Source of the DNA: Rhizobium sp. SG_E_25_P2
GTDB lineage: Bacteria > Pseudomonadota > Alphaproteobacteria > Rhizobiales > Rhizobiaceae
DNA: 64,000 nucleotides
Direction of reading: 5' to 3'
NCBI RefSeq assembly: GCF_029892285.1
Contig: NZ_JARXVM010000002.1
Location: 186,001 to 250,000, forward strand
Part shown: piece by piece, positions 20,894 through 30,376 of the stretch
Layout of the letters: the number at the start of each line of letters is the position of its first letter
Numbering within the stretch: the first letter of the stretch is position 1
Position numbers and translations under genes: made by a program
Notes under the pieces: generated by a model
Seen by the model: the letters and a program-made list of their open reading frames with translations, nothing else
Database searches by the model: none
Told to the model about the DNA's origin: nothing

Positions 20894-22516
20894 ATGTTCA
20901 GACACTGGCTGCTCGGAACGACAACCGCCGCCGTGATGGCGCTTTCGCCCTTCGTGGCGCAGGCTCAGGACACGCCCGCCCAGGGTGGTGACATCGTCGT
21001 CACTTACAAGGACGACATCACCACGCTCGACCCGGCCATCGGCTATGACTGGGTCAACTGGTCGCTGATCAAGAGCCTCTATTCGCGGCTGATGGATTAT
21101 GAGCCCGGCACGGCCAATCTCAAGCCGTCGCTGGCCGAAAGCTTCACCGTCGCGCCCGATGGCCTGACCTATACTTTCAAGCTCCGCAAGGGCGTGAAAT
21201 TCTCCAATGGCCGCGAAGTTGTGGCTTCGGACGTGAAATATTCCATCGAACGCGCCGTCAATCCCAAGACGCAAGGCCCCGGCGCCGGCTTCTTCGGCGC
21301 GATCAAGGGTTTTGAGGACGTCACCGGCGGCAAGAGCGAGGCGCTTTCGGGCATCGAGACGCCCGACGCCTCCACTGTCGTCTTCCATCTGTCGCGCCCC
21401 GACGCCACCTTCCTGCATGTTCTGGCGATCAACTTCGCCTCGATCGTGCCGAAGGAAGCCGTCGAGGCCGCCGCCGGCGATTTCGGCAAGAAGCCTGTTG
21501 GCTCAGGCCCGTTCGTCCTCAAGGACTGGACGATCGGCCAGAAGCTCGAATTCGACCGTAACCCTGACTATTTCGTCAAGGACATTCCGCATGTCGACAA
21601 GGTGACCATCGAAGTCGGCCAGGAGCCGCTGGTCGCGCTTCTGCGCCTGCAGAAGGGCGAAGTGGATATTGCCGGCGACGGCATCCCGCCGGCGAAATTC
21701 CTGGAGATCAAGAATTCGCCCGAAGGCAAGCAGATGATCGTCGATGGCGAGCAGCTGCATACCGGCTACATCACCTTGAACACCAAGGTGAAGCCGTTCG
21801 ACAACGTCAAGGTGCGCCAGGCCGTCAACATGGCCGTCAACAAGGAGCGCATTACCCGCATCCTCAACGGCCGCGCCACGCCCGCCAACCAGCCGCTGCC
21901 GCCCTTGATGCCGGGTTACGACAAGAGCTTCACCGGCTATGCCTATGACGTGGAAAAGGCCGAGGCGCTGCTCGCCGAAGCCGGCTATGCCGACGGTTTC
22001 GAGACGGTGCTCTTCTCCACCAACACCGATCCGCAGCCGCGCATCGCCCAGGCGATCCAGCAGGATCTCGCGGCCATCGGCGTCAAGGCGGAAGTCCGCG
22101 CGCTCGCCCAGGGCAATGTCATCGCCGCGGGCGGCACGGAAGGCGAAGCGCCGATGATCTGGTCGGGCGGCATGGCCTGGATCGCCGACTTCCCGGATCC
22201 GTCCAACTTCTACGGCCCGATCCTCGGCTGCGCCGGCGCGGTGCAGGGCGGCTGGAACTGGTCGTGGTACTGCAACGCGGATCTCGACAAGCGTGCGGTG
22301 GAAGCTGATTCCATGTCGGATCCCGCCAAGGCCGCCGAGCGCCAGAAAGTGTGGGGCAAGATCTTCACCGACATCATGGCCGACGCCCCCTGGGTGCCGG
22401 TCATCAACGAACGCCGCGTCGTCGCCAAGTCGCTCCGCATGGGCGGCGCCGACAATATCTACATCGACCCCACCCGCGTCATCAATTACGACGCGATCTA
22501 TGTGAAGCAGCAATAA
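20894..22516 (+). CDS. ABC transporter substrate-binding protein, family 5 (DppA-like)
   Basis: A 540-residue periplasmic solute-binding protein of the SBP_bac_5 family. A Sec signal peptide is cut after about residue 24 (MALSPFVAQA). Family marks include DITTLDPAIGYDWVNWSLI, LAESFTVAPDGLTYTF with KLRKGVKFSNG, VGSGPFVLKDW and YNRNPDYF-like FDRNPDYFVKD. It delivers the substrate to the DppBC-like pair. The gene lies 27 bp after the permease, with a weak GGGGAA ribosome site. The family usually binds peptides, but amide or polyamide ligands fit this operon better; that is inference. Confidence 0.92.
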   Translation: MFRHWLLGTTTAAVMALSPFVAQAQDTPAQGGDIVVTYKDDITTLDPAIGYDWVNWSLIKSLYSRLMDYEPGTANLKPSLAESFTVAPDGLTYTFKLRKGVKFSNGREVVASDVKYSIERAVNPKTQGPGAGFFGAIKGFEDVTGGKSEALSGIETPDASTVVFHLSRPDATFLHVLAINFASIVPKEAVEAAAGDFGKKPVGSGPFVLKDWTIGQKLEFDRNPDYFVKDIPHVDKVTIEVGQEPLVALLRLQKGEVDIAGDGIPPAKFLEIKNSPEGKQMIVDGEQLHTGYITLNTKVKPFDNVKVRQAVNMAVNKERITRILNGRATPANQPLPPLMPGYDKSFTGYAYDVEKAEALLAEAGYADGFETVLFSTNTDPQPRIAQAIQQDLAAIGVKAEVRALAQGNVIAAGGTEGEAPMIWSGGMAWIADFPDPSNFYGPILGCAGAVQGGWNWSWYCNADLDKRAVEADSMSDPAKAAERQKVWGKIFTDIMADAPWVPVINERRVVAKSLRMGGADNIYIDPTRVINYDAIYVKQQ

Positions 22517-22532
22517 GTCTGACGCAGCGCGC

Positions 22533-22660
22533 GCCCCTCATCCGCCCTTCGGGCACCTTCTCCCCGTAAAACGGGGAGAAGGGACGTCTGGGCGAGGTTA
22601 GTGCCACATCCTCCTTCTCCCCGCCTGCGGGGAGAAGGTCCCGGCAGGGGGATGAGGGGC
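22533..22660. repeat. Paired RIME-like palindromic intergenic repeat
   Basis: Two copies of the same element lie in inverted orientation. Each has CCCCTCATCC at the outer end and an inner palindrome (CCTTCTCCCCG with its complement, at about 22555-22582 and 22613-22638). The form matches the RIME/REP-like palindromes common in Rhizobiales genomes. It lies in the 183 bp between the binding protein and the amidase gene and would fold into two strong hairpins in the operon mRNA. Confidence 0.85.
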
Positions 22661-22699
22661 CGTCACCGACATAAATATCACTTTCCGGAGGACATCCCC

Positions 22700-23644
22700 A
22701 TGTGCGTCGCCTGCACCCACACCATCCACCGCGCCCAGCACAATTTCGGCTGGAACAAGGACTTTGCGCCGGCGCTGACCGCCAGGCCCGGCGAAACTAT
22801 CCTGTTTGAATGCATGGATTCGTCCGGCGGCCAGATCGGCCGCGACGCTGATCTCGACACGCTTGCGACGCTCGATTTCGGCAAGATCAATCCGGTGTCC
22901 GGCCCTGTTTATGTCGAGGGCGCTCAGCCCGGCGACGCGCTGAAAGTCACCATCCGCAAATTCCACCCCTGCGGTTATGGCTGGACCGCCAATATTCCCG
23001 GCTTCGGCCTGCTCGCTGACCAGTTCAAGGATCCGGCGCTGCATGTCTGGTCCTATGACACCGCAACCATGGCGCCCTCCGCCTTCGGTCCCGGCGGCCG
23101 CGTGCCGCTGAAGCCGTTCACCGGCACGATCGGCGTGGCGCCGGCGGAGCCTGGCCTGCATTCGGTGGTGCCGCCCCGCCGCGTCGGCGGCAATATGGAC
23201 ATCCGCGATCTCACCGCCGGCGTGACGCTCTATTTGCCCGTCGAGGTCGAGGGCGCACTGTTCTCGGTCGGCGACACCCATGCCGCCCAGGGCGACGGCG
23301 AAGTCTGCGGCACGGCGATCGAAAGCCAGATGAATGTCGAATTGACGCTCGATCTGGTCAAGGGCGCCAATCTCAAGACGCCGCGCTTCACCACCACCGA
23401 ACCTGTGACCCGCCATCTCGACGGCGCCGGCTATGAGGTGACGACTGGCATCGGCCCCGATCTAATGACCGGCGCGCGTGAAGCTGTCATGCGCATGATC
23501 GATCTGCTGACGGCCGAACACGGCTACAGCGCCGTCGACGCCTATATGCTCTGCTCCGTCTGCGGCGATCTGCGCATCAGCGAAATCGTCGACATGCCCA
23601 ACTGGGTCGTGTCCTTCTACTTCCCGAGGATCGTGCTCGCGTGA
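22700..23644 (+). CDS. Acetamidase/formamidase family protein
   Basis: A 314-residue hydrolase of the FmdA_AmdA family, which cleaves formamide or acetamide to ammonia and the acid. Family marks are HNFGWNKDFAPAL near the N-terminus, NPVSGPVYVEGAQPGD, the metal-site region GDTHAAQGDGEVCGTAIES and the C-terminal SVCGDLRISEIVDMPNW. No signal peptide is present, so it acts in the cytoplasm. The ATG at 22700 follows a good ribosome site (CCGGAGGA). It lies in the AmiC/AmiR/Dpp-type operon, which fits release of ammonia from imported amides. The stop codon overlaps the start of the ATPase gene. Confidence 0.93.
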   Translation: MCVACTHTIHRAQHNFGWNKDFAPALTARPGETILFECMDSSGGQIGRDADLDTLATLDFGKINPVSGPVYVEGAQPGDALKVTIRKFHPCGYGWTANIPGFGLLADQFKDPALHVWSYDTATMAPSAFGPGGRVPLKPFTGTIGVAPAEPGLHSVVPPRRVGGNMDIRDLTAGVTLYLPVEVEGALFSVGDTHAAQGDGEVCGTAIESQMNVELTLDLVKGANLKTPRFTTTEPVTRHLDGAGYEVTTGIGPDLMTGAREAVMRMIDLLTAEHGYSAVDAYMLCSVCGDLRISEIVDMPNWVVSFYFPRIVLA

Positions 23645-25332
23645 TGCCAGTGACTTCGCCCGCCCCCGTTCTTTCCGTCCGCAATCTCACGGTCGACGCC
23701 CGCACGCCCGAAGGCCTGAAGCGCATTCTCGACGATGTCAGCTTCGACCTCAAGCCGGGGGAAACGCTGTGTCTGGCGGGCGAATCCGGATCGGGCAAGT
23801 CGGTCACCTCGCTCGCCATCATGGGGCTCCTGCCCAAGACGTCGCTCAAAGTCGCCTCGGGCCAGATCCTGCTGTCTGGGCGAGATCTTCTCGGCCTCTC
23901 CCACCGGGCGCTCCGGCAAGTGCGCGGCGGAGAAGCGGCGATGATCTTTCAGGAGCCGATGACGTCTCTCAATCCTGTCATGACCATCGGCGCGCAGCTT
24001 GAGGAAGCGATCCGCGAACACCAGAAGGATGCGAGTGAAAGCGCATCCTCGATCGCCCGCTCCATGCTGGAAGCGGTGCATATGACCAAGCCTGCCGAGC
24101 GACTCACGCAATATCCGCATGAACTCTCGGGCGGCATGCGTCAGCGCGTGATGATCGCCATGGCGCTGTCCTGCCGGCCCAAACTGCTGATCGCCGACGA
24201 GCCGACCACCGCGCTTGATGTGACGGTGCAGGCGCAGATCCTGACGCTGATGCGCGAGCTTCGCCGCGAATTCAACACCTCGATCCTGATGATCACCCAT
24301 GACATGGGCGTGGTGGCCGAAATGGCCGATCGCGTCGCCATCATGCAGCGTGGCCGGATCGTGGAGCAGGGCGACGCGCTCGACATCTTCGACCGTCCGC
24401 AGCAAGCCTATACCCGCGAATTGCTCGCCGCCGTGCCCCGGCTCGGAGCCCATGCCGGCACGGATGCGCCGCCGCGCGTCACCGGCGCCGCCCTGCCGCC
24501 CAAGGCCGCTGCGCCCGTACTGGAAGTCCGCGATCTCTCGATCACCTATGGCGTCAAGGCCGGTTGGTTCGGCAAGGGTAAGGCCAATGCGCCGACGGTG
24601 GACAAGATCAGCTTCTCGATCGAGCCGGGCCAGACGCTCGGCCTGGTCGGCGAAAGCGGTTCGGGCAAATCCACCACCGGCAAGGCGGTGCTCAGCCTCA
24701 TCCCCTTCACCGGCAGCGTCAAGCTCGCCGGACAGGAGATCTCCGGCCTGTCGCAGACAGCGCTCCGGCCGCTGCGCCGCGCCGCCCAGATGATCTTTCA
24801 GGATCCCTATGCCTCGCTCGATCCGCGTATGAGCGTCGGCGCGGCGATTGCCGAGCCGCTGGTTATCCATGGCATCGGCGACGCCAGCGAACGTCGCGAT
24901 CGGGTTGCGGCGCTTTTGAAGCGCGTCGGCCTGACGCCGGACGCCGCCAGCCGCTATCCGCATGAATTCTCCGGCGGCCAGCGCCAGCGCATCTGCATCG
25001 CCCGGGCGCTCGCGCTCGAGCCCCAGCTCATCGTCGCCGACGAAAGCGTCGCCGCCCTCGACGTCTCGGTCCGCGCCCGCGTGCTCGATCTCATGCTGGA
25101 GCTCCAGGAGCAGATGGGTCTGGCCTATCTGTTCATCTCCCACGACATGGCGGTTATCGAGAAGATGTCCCACCAAGTCGCGGTGATGCGGGGCGGCAAG
25201 ATCGTGGAGATGGGAACCCGCCGCGCCGTGTTCGAAAACCCTGGGGATGACTACACCCGCAGCCTGATGGCGGCGGTGCCTGTTCCGGATCCGAAACTCT
25301 ATCGCGGCGTAAACAAAAGCAGGCAACGATAA
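23644..25332 (+). CDS. Fused ABC transporter ATPase, DppD-DppF type
   Basis: A 562-residue protein with two ATPase domains in one chain. Domain one: Walker [10 protein letters not shown] at about residue 45, signature LSGGMRQRV, Walker [10 protein letters not shown]. Domain two starts near 290: Walker [10 protein letters not shown], signature FSGGQRQRI, Walker [13 protein letters not shown]. Each ends with the oligopeptide-type C-terminal extension ([13 protein letters not shown], and [12 protein letters not shown]). It energises the DppBC-like permeases. The ATG at 23644 overlaps the amidase stop; an in-frame GTG at 23641 is an equally possible start. The last gene of the operon. Confidence 0.93.
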   Translation: MPVTSPAPVLSVRNLTVDARTPEGLKRILDDVSFDLKPGETLCLAGESGSGKSVTSLAIMGLLPKTSLKVASGQILLSGRDLLGLSHRALRQVRGGEAAMIFQEPMTSLNPVMTIGAQLEEAIREHQKDASESASSIARSMLEAVHMTKPAERLTQYPHELSGGMRQRVMIAMALSCRPKLLIADEPTTALDVTVQAQILTLMRELRREFNTSILMITHDMGVVAEMADRVAIMQRGRIVEQGDALDIFDRPQQAYTRELLAAVPRLGAHAGTDAPPRVTGAALPPKAAAPVLEVRDLSITYGVKAGWFGKGKANAPTVDKISFSIEPGQTLGLVGESGSGKSTTGKAVLSLIPFTGSVKLAGQEISGLSQTALRPLRRAAQMIFQDPYASLDPRMSVGAAIAEPLVIHGIGDASERRDRVAALLKRVGLTPDAASRYPHEFSGGQRQRICIARALALEPQLIVADESVAALDVSVRARVLDLMLELQEQMGLAYLFISHDMAVIEKMSHQVAVMRGGKIVEMGTRRAVFENPGDDYTRSLMAAVPVPDPKLYRGVNKSRQR

Positions 25333-25518
25333 CGATTCATGGATGGCCTGGAACGCGCATCCGGTCAAAAAGCCGCGCGAGGCCTATGGCGGCGTCAAGG
25401 CGGCTGGCGCAGACGTTGAAGCGCGTCGCGATCTATCGGGTTCGCTTCTTGCGATTTGTCTGTTTGTTTTGTCGCATGTCGTCGTCCCGACACCCGCGTC
25501 ACTTTCGGGCGGCATGCT

Positions 25519-26445
25519 TCAATGCTTGTCCTGGCGGAGATACACCGCGCCCAGCGCCGCCGGCTCGCCCGACCCTCTTCCCATTAGCGCGGCGAGCAGC
25601 AACATCGACAAGGTCAGGGCATAGGGCAACATCATCATCAGATAGACGGGCACATCCGCGCCCACCGCTTGAAGCCTGGGGATCAGCGCGTCGGCGCTGC
25701 CGAACAGCAAGGCTCCGAATATGGCGCGCGCCGGGCTCCAGTTTGCAAGAATGACCAGGCCGATGGCGATCCAACCGCGTGCGGCGATCATGTTCTCCAC
25801 CCAGACATGGCTGGTGGCGATGGTCAGATAGGCGCCAGATAGACCGCAGAGAAGGCCGCAAGCGAGAACAGCCGCCAGGCGGGTCCACTGAATGTCGACG
25901 CCGGCCACATCGGCTGAGGCGGGATTTTCACCGGCAGCCCGAAGCCGCAGACCTGATCGCGTGGATGACAGCCACCACCAGATCCCGACGGCAATCAGCG
26001 GCGCGAGCAGTGAAACGACGTCCTGCGCCGCAATGAAGCGACCCAGGCTCGTATGCTGGTCGAAGGAAAACTTGTCCCCGAATTTGGGCAGTCCAGGGAA
26101 GGTCTTCTGGGTGAACGGTCGTCCGACGACCCCGGTGACGCCAAGCCCTATCGCGACGACCGCAAGCCCGGCCAGGGTTTGGTCGGCACGGAAAACCACC
26201 ACCGCCAACCCGAACAGCAGCGAGAGCGCTATCGCCGCCGCAGCCCCGGCGGCAAATCCGATCAGTGGGCCATGGCCCGACAAGACCGCAATGGCCGCCG
26301 CCATGGCGCCCAGCGCCATCAGGCCTTCGGCGCCGAGATTGAGCACGCCCGCTCGCTCGCTGATGATCAGTCCTAGACAGGCCAGCAGCAAGGGAGTCAT
26401 GTAGCTGGGGACGATGGCGGCCCAGCCGACCAGGAAGTCCATCAT
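25519..26445 (-). CDS. ABC transporter permease, nucleoside (BMP) type, second subunit
   Basis: A 308-residue inner-membrane permease of the branched-chain/BMP group (YufQ/NupQ type). It begins with PLLLACLGLIISERAGVLNLGAEGLMA, of which SERAGVLNLGAEG is the family mark, and the coupling region near residue 190 reads RAAGENPASADVAGVD. About eight to nine helices are predicted. It overlaps the end of the other permease gene by 4 bases and is the last gene of the four-gene importer operon. Nucleosides or purine-type bases are the usual substrates of this family. Confidence 0.9.
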   Translation of the reverse strand: MMDFLVGWAAIVPSYMTPLLLACLGLIISERAGVLNLGAEGLMALGAMAAAIAVLSGHGPLIGFAAGAAAAIALSLLFGLAVVVFRADQTLAGLAVVAIGLGVTGVVGRPFTQKTFPGLPKFGDKFSFDQHTSLGRFIAAQDVVSLLAPLIAVGIWWWLSSTRSGLRLRAAGENPASADVAGVDIQWTRLAAVLACGLLCGLSGAYLTIATSHVWVENMIAARGWIAIGLVILANWSPARAIFGALLFGSADALIPRLQAVGADVPVYLMMMLPYALTLSMLLLAALMGRGSGEPAALGAVYLRQDKH

Positions 26446-27524
26446 GGCGTTTCCCCCCGGCGTCGGGCCTTGTCCGGAAAATGGATCACATAGGCGCTGA
26501 AGAAATTCGCGGTCAGAACCGACATCAGCACCGTGCCCTGCGCAAGCACGATCACCGCTTCGGAAACGCCGTAAAACACCTTCAGGACATTGCCGGCGGT
26601 GTAGACAGCTGCGAGCGCCACGGCGACGAAGACCACCCAGAGCGGCCGCGACCGGGCGAGATAGGCGATGACGATGGCGCTGAACAGATAACCGGAACTC
26701 AGGGCCTGGCTGAGCCGATGTTCGGTTCCAGACAGGATGACCGCGCCTGCCAAACCCGCAAGCCCGCCCGAAGACAGGGTGACAATGACGGAAACGGCGG
26801 TGACCGGAAGTCCGGTCTGGATCGCGGTGCGTCTGTTGAAGCCGATCGCATTGGCGATATAGCCGAGCGGAGACCGTTCGAGCAGGCCATAGACGATCGC
26901 GGCGATGATCAGGGCGAGCACGAGACCGGAATGGATTTGTCCCCAGCCCAGCATCGAGAACTGGCTTTCGGCCGGGAACTCCACGGTGATCGGAAAACCG
27001 TTGGCGGGATCGCGCCAGACGCCGAACAGCAGGTGCTGCACGAGCAGGAAGGCGATATTGGCTGACAGCAATGTGGTGATCACCTCATTGACGCCGTAGC
27101 GCGTTTTCATCCACAGCCATGGCAAAATAAACAGGGCCCCGGCGCAGAACGCCGCGATCAGCCCGAGCGGCAGGCGCAGGGATGCGGGGCCGATCTGGTG
27201 GAGGGCCACCCAACTTGCGGCAATCGCGCCCATCCACATCTGCCCCTCGACGCCGATGTTCCAGAAACGGATGCGCATGGCGACCGCCGAGGCGAGACCG
27301 ACAAGGATCAGGGGCGCCGACGCCGTCAGGGTTTGCGCCAGTCCCTCGCTGGTCAGGAATGTCTGAACGATGAATTCCTGAAGCAGATCGGCGGCTGGAA
27401 CGCCGACGCCCATCAGGATGCCGGCCGAGAGGCCGAGCCCGACCAGCAGGCCGAGGCCATAGCCGAGCGCGGTGCGCAAGGCGCCGGGATCCTGTCGGCG
27501 AACGAGAAATGCGGTGTTAAGCAT
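26442..27524 (-). CDS. ABC transporter permease, nucleoside (BMP) type, first subunit
   Basis: A 360-residue inner-membrane permease (YufP/NupP type). Marks are APLILVGLASAVAMRIRFWNIGVEGQ-type sequence, here with RFWNIGVEGQMWMGA, then NEVITTLLSANIAFLL, and a coupling segment AIGFNRRTAIQTGLP. The ATG at 27524 overlaps the 3' end of the ATPase gene by 8 bases; an in-frame start at 27563 is further inside that gene and has no better ribosome site. It forms the membrane channel with the downstream permease. Confidence 0.9.
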   Translation of the reverse strand: MLNTAFLVRRQDPGALRTALGYGLGLLVGLGLSAGILMGVGVPAADLLQEFIVQTFLTSEGLAQTLTASAPLILVGLASAVAMRIRFWNIGVEGQMWMGAIAASWVALHQIGPASLRLPLGLIAAFCAGALFILPWLWMKTRYGVNEVITTLLSANIAFLLVQHLLFGVWRDPANGFPITVEFPAESQFSMLGWGQIHSGLVLALIIAAIVYGLLERSPLGYIANAIGFNRRTAIQTGLPVTAVSVIVTLSSGGLAGLAGAVILSGTEHRLSQALSSGYLFSAIVIAYLARSRPLWVVFVAVALAAVYTAGNVLKVFYGVSEAVIVLAQGTVLMSVLTANFFSAYVIHFPDKARRRGETP

Positions 27525-29040
27525 GGCCGGCCAGCAGGCCTCCGATCCAGTCTGGGGTGACATCGGCGATCACTCTCTCGCCGGCGATCGCGCCGCCGTT
27601 GATCACCGCGACCCGATGCGACAAAGCGAGAATTTCCTGTAGATCTTCGCTGATCAGCAGGCAGGCGGCGCCTTGTTCCACCGCTTTTGCTATTGCGCCG
27701 CGCACGAAAGCGCTTGCCTTGACGTCCAGTCCGCGCGCCGGCGAATGGGCGATGAGAATTTTCATGCCGGAATCGAGTTCGCGCGCGAGCAAAACTTTCT
27801 GGGCGTTGCCGCCGGACAGGAGTTCGGTTCGGCGCCCCGGCGCGGCTCCACGGATATCGAAACGAGCGATCGCCTGTTTGGCGTTCTCATCCAGGCGCTT
27901 GCGATTGAGCAGGAAACGGCGACCTGGCGCGCTTTGGGCAATGTCGGTCATGGCCAGATTTTCCGCCACCGTCATTTCCCGGATCAGGCCGCCGGCAAAA
28001 CGGTCGGCGGGGATAAGTCGCAGGCCCATCGCCCGCCGCGCCTTTGGCGGCAGGTCGTTGACGATTTCGCCGGCGATGGCGATGGTTCCGGAAAGCGGCT
28101 TTTGCCCGCCGGAAAGACAGGCCGCCAGTTCTTCCTGTCCGTTGCCGCCCACGCCCGCCAGGCCGAGCACTTCTCCAGCCCGCAAGTGGAGATCAAGACC
28201 ATGAGCCGATTTCTGTCCGGAAAAGCGGAGCCCACGCACCGAAAGACAGGTGTCGCCGACGCGGCTTGCCGGCCGCGTGTTCGCAGCGATCGCTTCCCCG
28301 ACGATCAGTGCTCCAATCTCGGCTTCGCGAACATCCGCCATGGGCGCGGACGCCAGCACGGTTCGACCATGCCGCATGACAGTGAGCCGGTCTGAATAAT
28401 CGGCGACTTCATTGAGTTTGTGCGTGATCAGCACCACCGCAAGCCCCTGATCGGCAAGTCGCCGCGTGAATTCCAGCAGCGAACGGGATTCGTCTTCGGT
28501 CAACACCGCGGTGGGTTCGTCGAGAATGAGGATCCGCGCGCCGAGGAGCAGGACTTTCAGAATTTCGGCGCGCTGGCGCTCGGCGATCGACAAAGTCGAC
28601 ACTTTGCGAGACGGATCGATTGTCAGTCCGACGTCCTTCGCCTTCTGCAGAAGCAGCATCGCCGCCTGTCGGGTAGACCGGGCTTGTGCGCCGAGTATGA
28701 GCAAAGCGTTCTCGGCGACCGTGAAGCTTTCAACCAGGCGAAAGTGTTGATGGACCATTCCGATCCCCGCCCGCGCGGCCTCGGCGGGTGAGGTCGGCGC
28801 AAAGCCCAGGCCATCAAGACGCTGCTCTCCCGCATCCGGCGCATAGATGCCGGCGGCGATGTTCATCAAAGTCGACTTGCCGGCGCCATTTTCGCCGACA
28901 AGCGCGTGCACTTCGCCCCAGGATAGGGTGAAACCGGCGTCGTCCAACGCCGGCTTGCCGTCGAACGCCTTGGAAACGCCGAGCATCTCCAAGGCGTTCG
29001 GCGTTCCCGGAGGCAATTTGCGCGCAAGACCTGGCGTCAT
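27517..29040 (-). CDS. ABC transporter ATPase, nucleoside (BMP) type, two-domain
   Basis: A 507-residue ATPase of the sugar/nucleoside class with two ABC domains in tandem. Domain one has Walker A GENGAGKST (about residue 50), signature LSIAERQRAEIL and Walker B ILILDEPTA. Domain two has a degenerate Walker A (GVGGNGQEE, as usual in this class) and a signature LLSGGNAQKV. The start overlaps the stop of the binding-protein gene (ATGA), and the end overlaps the first permease gene. All four genes form one minus-strand operon. Confidence 0.92.
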   Translation of the reverse strand: MTPGLARKLPPGTPNALEMLGVSKAFDGKPALDDAGFTLSWGEVHALVGENGAGKSTLMNIAAGIYAPDAGEQRLDGLGFAPTSPAEAARAGIGMVHQHFRLVESFTVAENALLILGAQARSTRQAAMLLLQKAKDVGLTIDPSRKVSTLSIAERQRAEILKVLLLGARILILDEPTAVLTEDESRSLLEFTRRLADQGLAVVLITHKLNEVADYSDRLTVMRHGRTVLASAPMADVREAEIGALIVGEAIAANTRPASRVGDTCLSVRGLRFSGQKSAHGLDLHLRAGEVLGLAGVGGNGQEELAACLSGGQKPLSGTIAIAGEIVNDLPPKARRAMGLRLIPADRFAGGLIREMTVAENLAMTDIAQSAPGRRFLLNRKRLDENAKQAIARFDIRGAAPGRRTELLSGGNAQKVLLARELDSGMKILIAHSPARGLDVKASAFVRGAIAKAVEQGAACLLISEDLQEILALSHRVAVINGGAIAGERVIADVTPDWIGGLLAGHA

Positions 29041-30158
29041 TGGGCGGCGGCGGGCATGGTGCCGGTGACGCCTTCGACGAAATAGTCCATATTCCAGAGC
29101 GCGCCGTCATCCACTTTTTCGCCGGCCTTGGCCGCGAGCGAGCCATCCTGTTTTTTCAGCGGGCCCTGGAAAGGATCGAGCGATCCCGCGATCATCGCCT
29201 TGCGGGCGGCGTCGATTTTGGCCTTCGTCGCCTCGGAAACGCCCGGTCCAAACGGGGCAAGATCGACGACACCGCTCTCCAGCCCTTCGAAAGCTCCATA
29301 TTCCTCGGGCGTCCATTTGCCTTCGGTGATCTCCTTGATGGTCGGAACAAGATAACGGTCCCACTGGAAGATCACCGATGTCTGGATGCCCTTGGGCGCT
29401 GCGGCGCTCATGTCGATCTGATAGCCGAACGACTTGGCGCCCCGCTTCTCGGCGGCGTCGAGCGCAGACGCCGCGCTCAGGTCTGTTGCGACCACGTCGG
29501 CCTTCTGGTCGAGAATGGCTTCGGACACCTGACCCTCCTTGACCGGGTCCCACCAGGAATTGGTGAAGACCGCGATCGTCTCGATCGTCGGATCCACGGA
29601 TCGGGCGCCTTGCGCAAAGGCGTTGATGTCCCAGTTCACCACCCCGACCGGAAAGCCCGCCAGCATGCCGATCTTCTTGCTCTTGGTTGCGTCCGCCGCG
29701 GCGATGCCAGCCAGATACCAGCCTTGATAGGTGCGGGCGTAGAAGCTTTCCAGATTGGGGCCGTTGGTCGTGCCGGAGGCGTTGAGGAAGGCGACGTCGG
29801 GATAGGCTTTGGCGGCGTCGGCGATCGGTGCGGAGTAACCATAGGTTGTTCCGACGATAATGTTGAAGCCACGCTTGACGTAGAGATCGATCGCAGCCCG
29901 AAGTTTGGTCGCGTCTTCCGGAATGTTCTCCGTCACCGCCACCGGCAGGCCCAACTGTTCCTCGACCGCCTTGCGGCCCTTGTCGATCGCTTCGTTCCAG
30001 CCGCCGTCATTGACAGACGCGGCATAGATGAAGGCGACTTTCGGCTCGCTCTTCAAGGTGAAGGCCCACGCGCCTTCAGCGCTGAACGCCAGACCGGCAG
30101 TCAAGATTGCGACGGCGAGACAGCCGGCGCGCCCTTGGGAGGTGGATGTCTTTGTCAT
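29037..30158 (-). CDS. BMP-family ABC transporter substrate-binding protein
   Basis: A 373-residue periplasmic binding protein of the Bmp/Med family (PnrA-like), which usually binds purine nucleosides or related bases. A signal peptide covers about residues 1-32 (ending FSAEGAWA). Marks are KVAFIYAASVNDGGWNEA near the N-terminus, NIIVGTTYGYSAPI, FLNASGTTNGPNLESFYAR and NSWWDPVKEGQVSEA. The ATG at 30158 has AAGGGAA upstream and starts the signal peptide; the longer frame from 30218 is not used. It is the first gene of the importer operon, divergent from a LysR regulator. Confidence 0.92.
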   Translation of the reverse strand: MTKTSTSQGRAGCLAVAILTAGLAFSAEGAWAFTLKSEPKVAFIYAASVNDGGWNEAIDKGRKAVEEQLGLPVAVTENIPEDATKLRAAIDLYVKRGFNIIVGTTYGYSAPIADAAKAYPDVAFLNASGTTNGPNLESFYARTYQGWYLAGIAAADATKSKKIGMLAGFPVGVVNWDINAFAQGARSVDPTIETIAVFTNSWWDPVKEGQVSEAILDQKADVVATDLSAASALDAAEKRGAKSFGYQIDMSAAAPKGIQTSVIFQWDRYLVPTIKEITEGKWTPEEYGAFEGLESGVVDLAPFGPGVSEATKAKIDAARKAMIAGSLDPFQGPLKKQDGSLAAKAGEKVDDGALWNMDYFVEGVTGTMPAAAQ

Positions 30159-30354
30159 GTCTGTTCCCTTGTTTTTATTGGGTATTCTCAGAAGTCGCGG
30201 CATGCTTGGGCACTCCAAGCGTGCGCGCCGCCCACTCTGGCGAAATTGGCGTCCATCGCGCGGAAATTTCGTTCCTCGCTCTTGTGCGCTGCATTAAAGC
30301 CGATTACCGTCGTTCATGCAACATATTTAGTCATGGTCAATTTCTGGGCATATT

Positions 30355-30370
30355 GTCCATAATCATGGAC
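30355..30370. promoter_or_regulatory. Palindrome overlapping the LysR regulator start region
   Basis: A perfect GTCCAT-N4-ATGGAC repeat in the divergent region between the binding-protein and LysR genes. It covers the upstream of two candidate LysR start codons. It is a candidate autoregulatory or operator site; binding is not shown. Confidence 0.4.
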
Positions 30371-30376
30371 GAAACA

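Noticed and set aside
23617-25368. Antisense open frame (583 codons) over the fused DppD-DppF ATPase
   Set aside because: Histidine- and arginine-rich composition is typical of reverse frames in GC-rich genes; the plus-strand gene is unambiguous.
25333-25518. Gene between the two ABC operons
   Set aside because: Short frames exist but none has a ribosome site or recognisable sequence; it is the gap between convergent operons.
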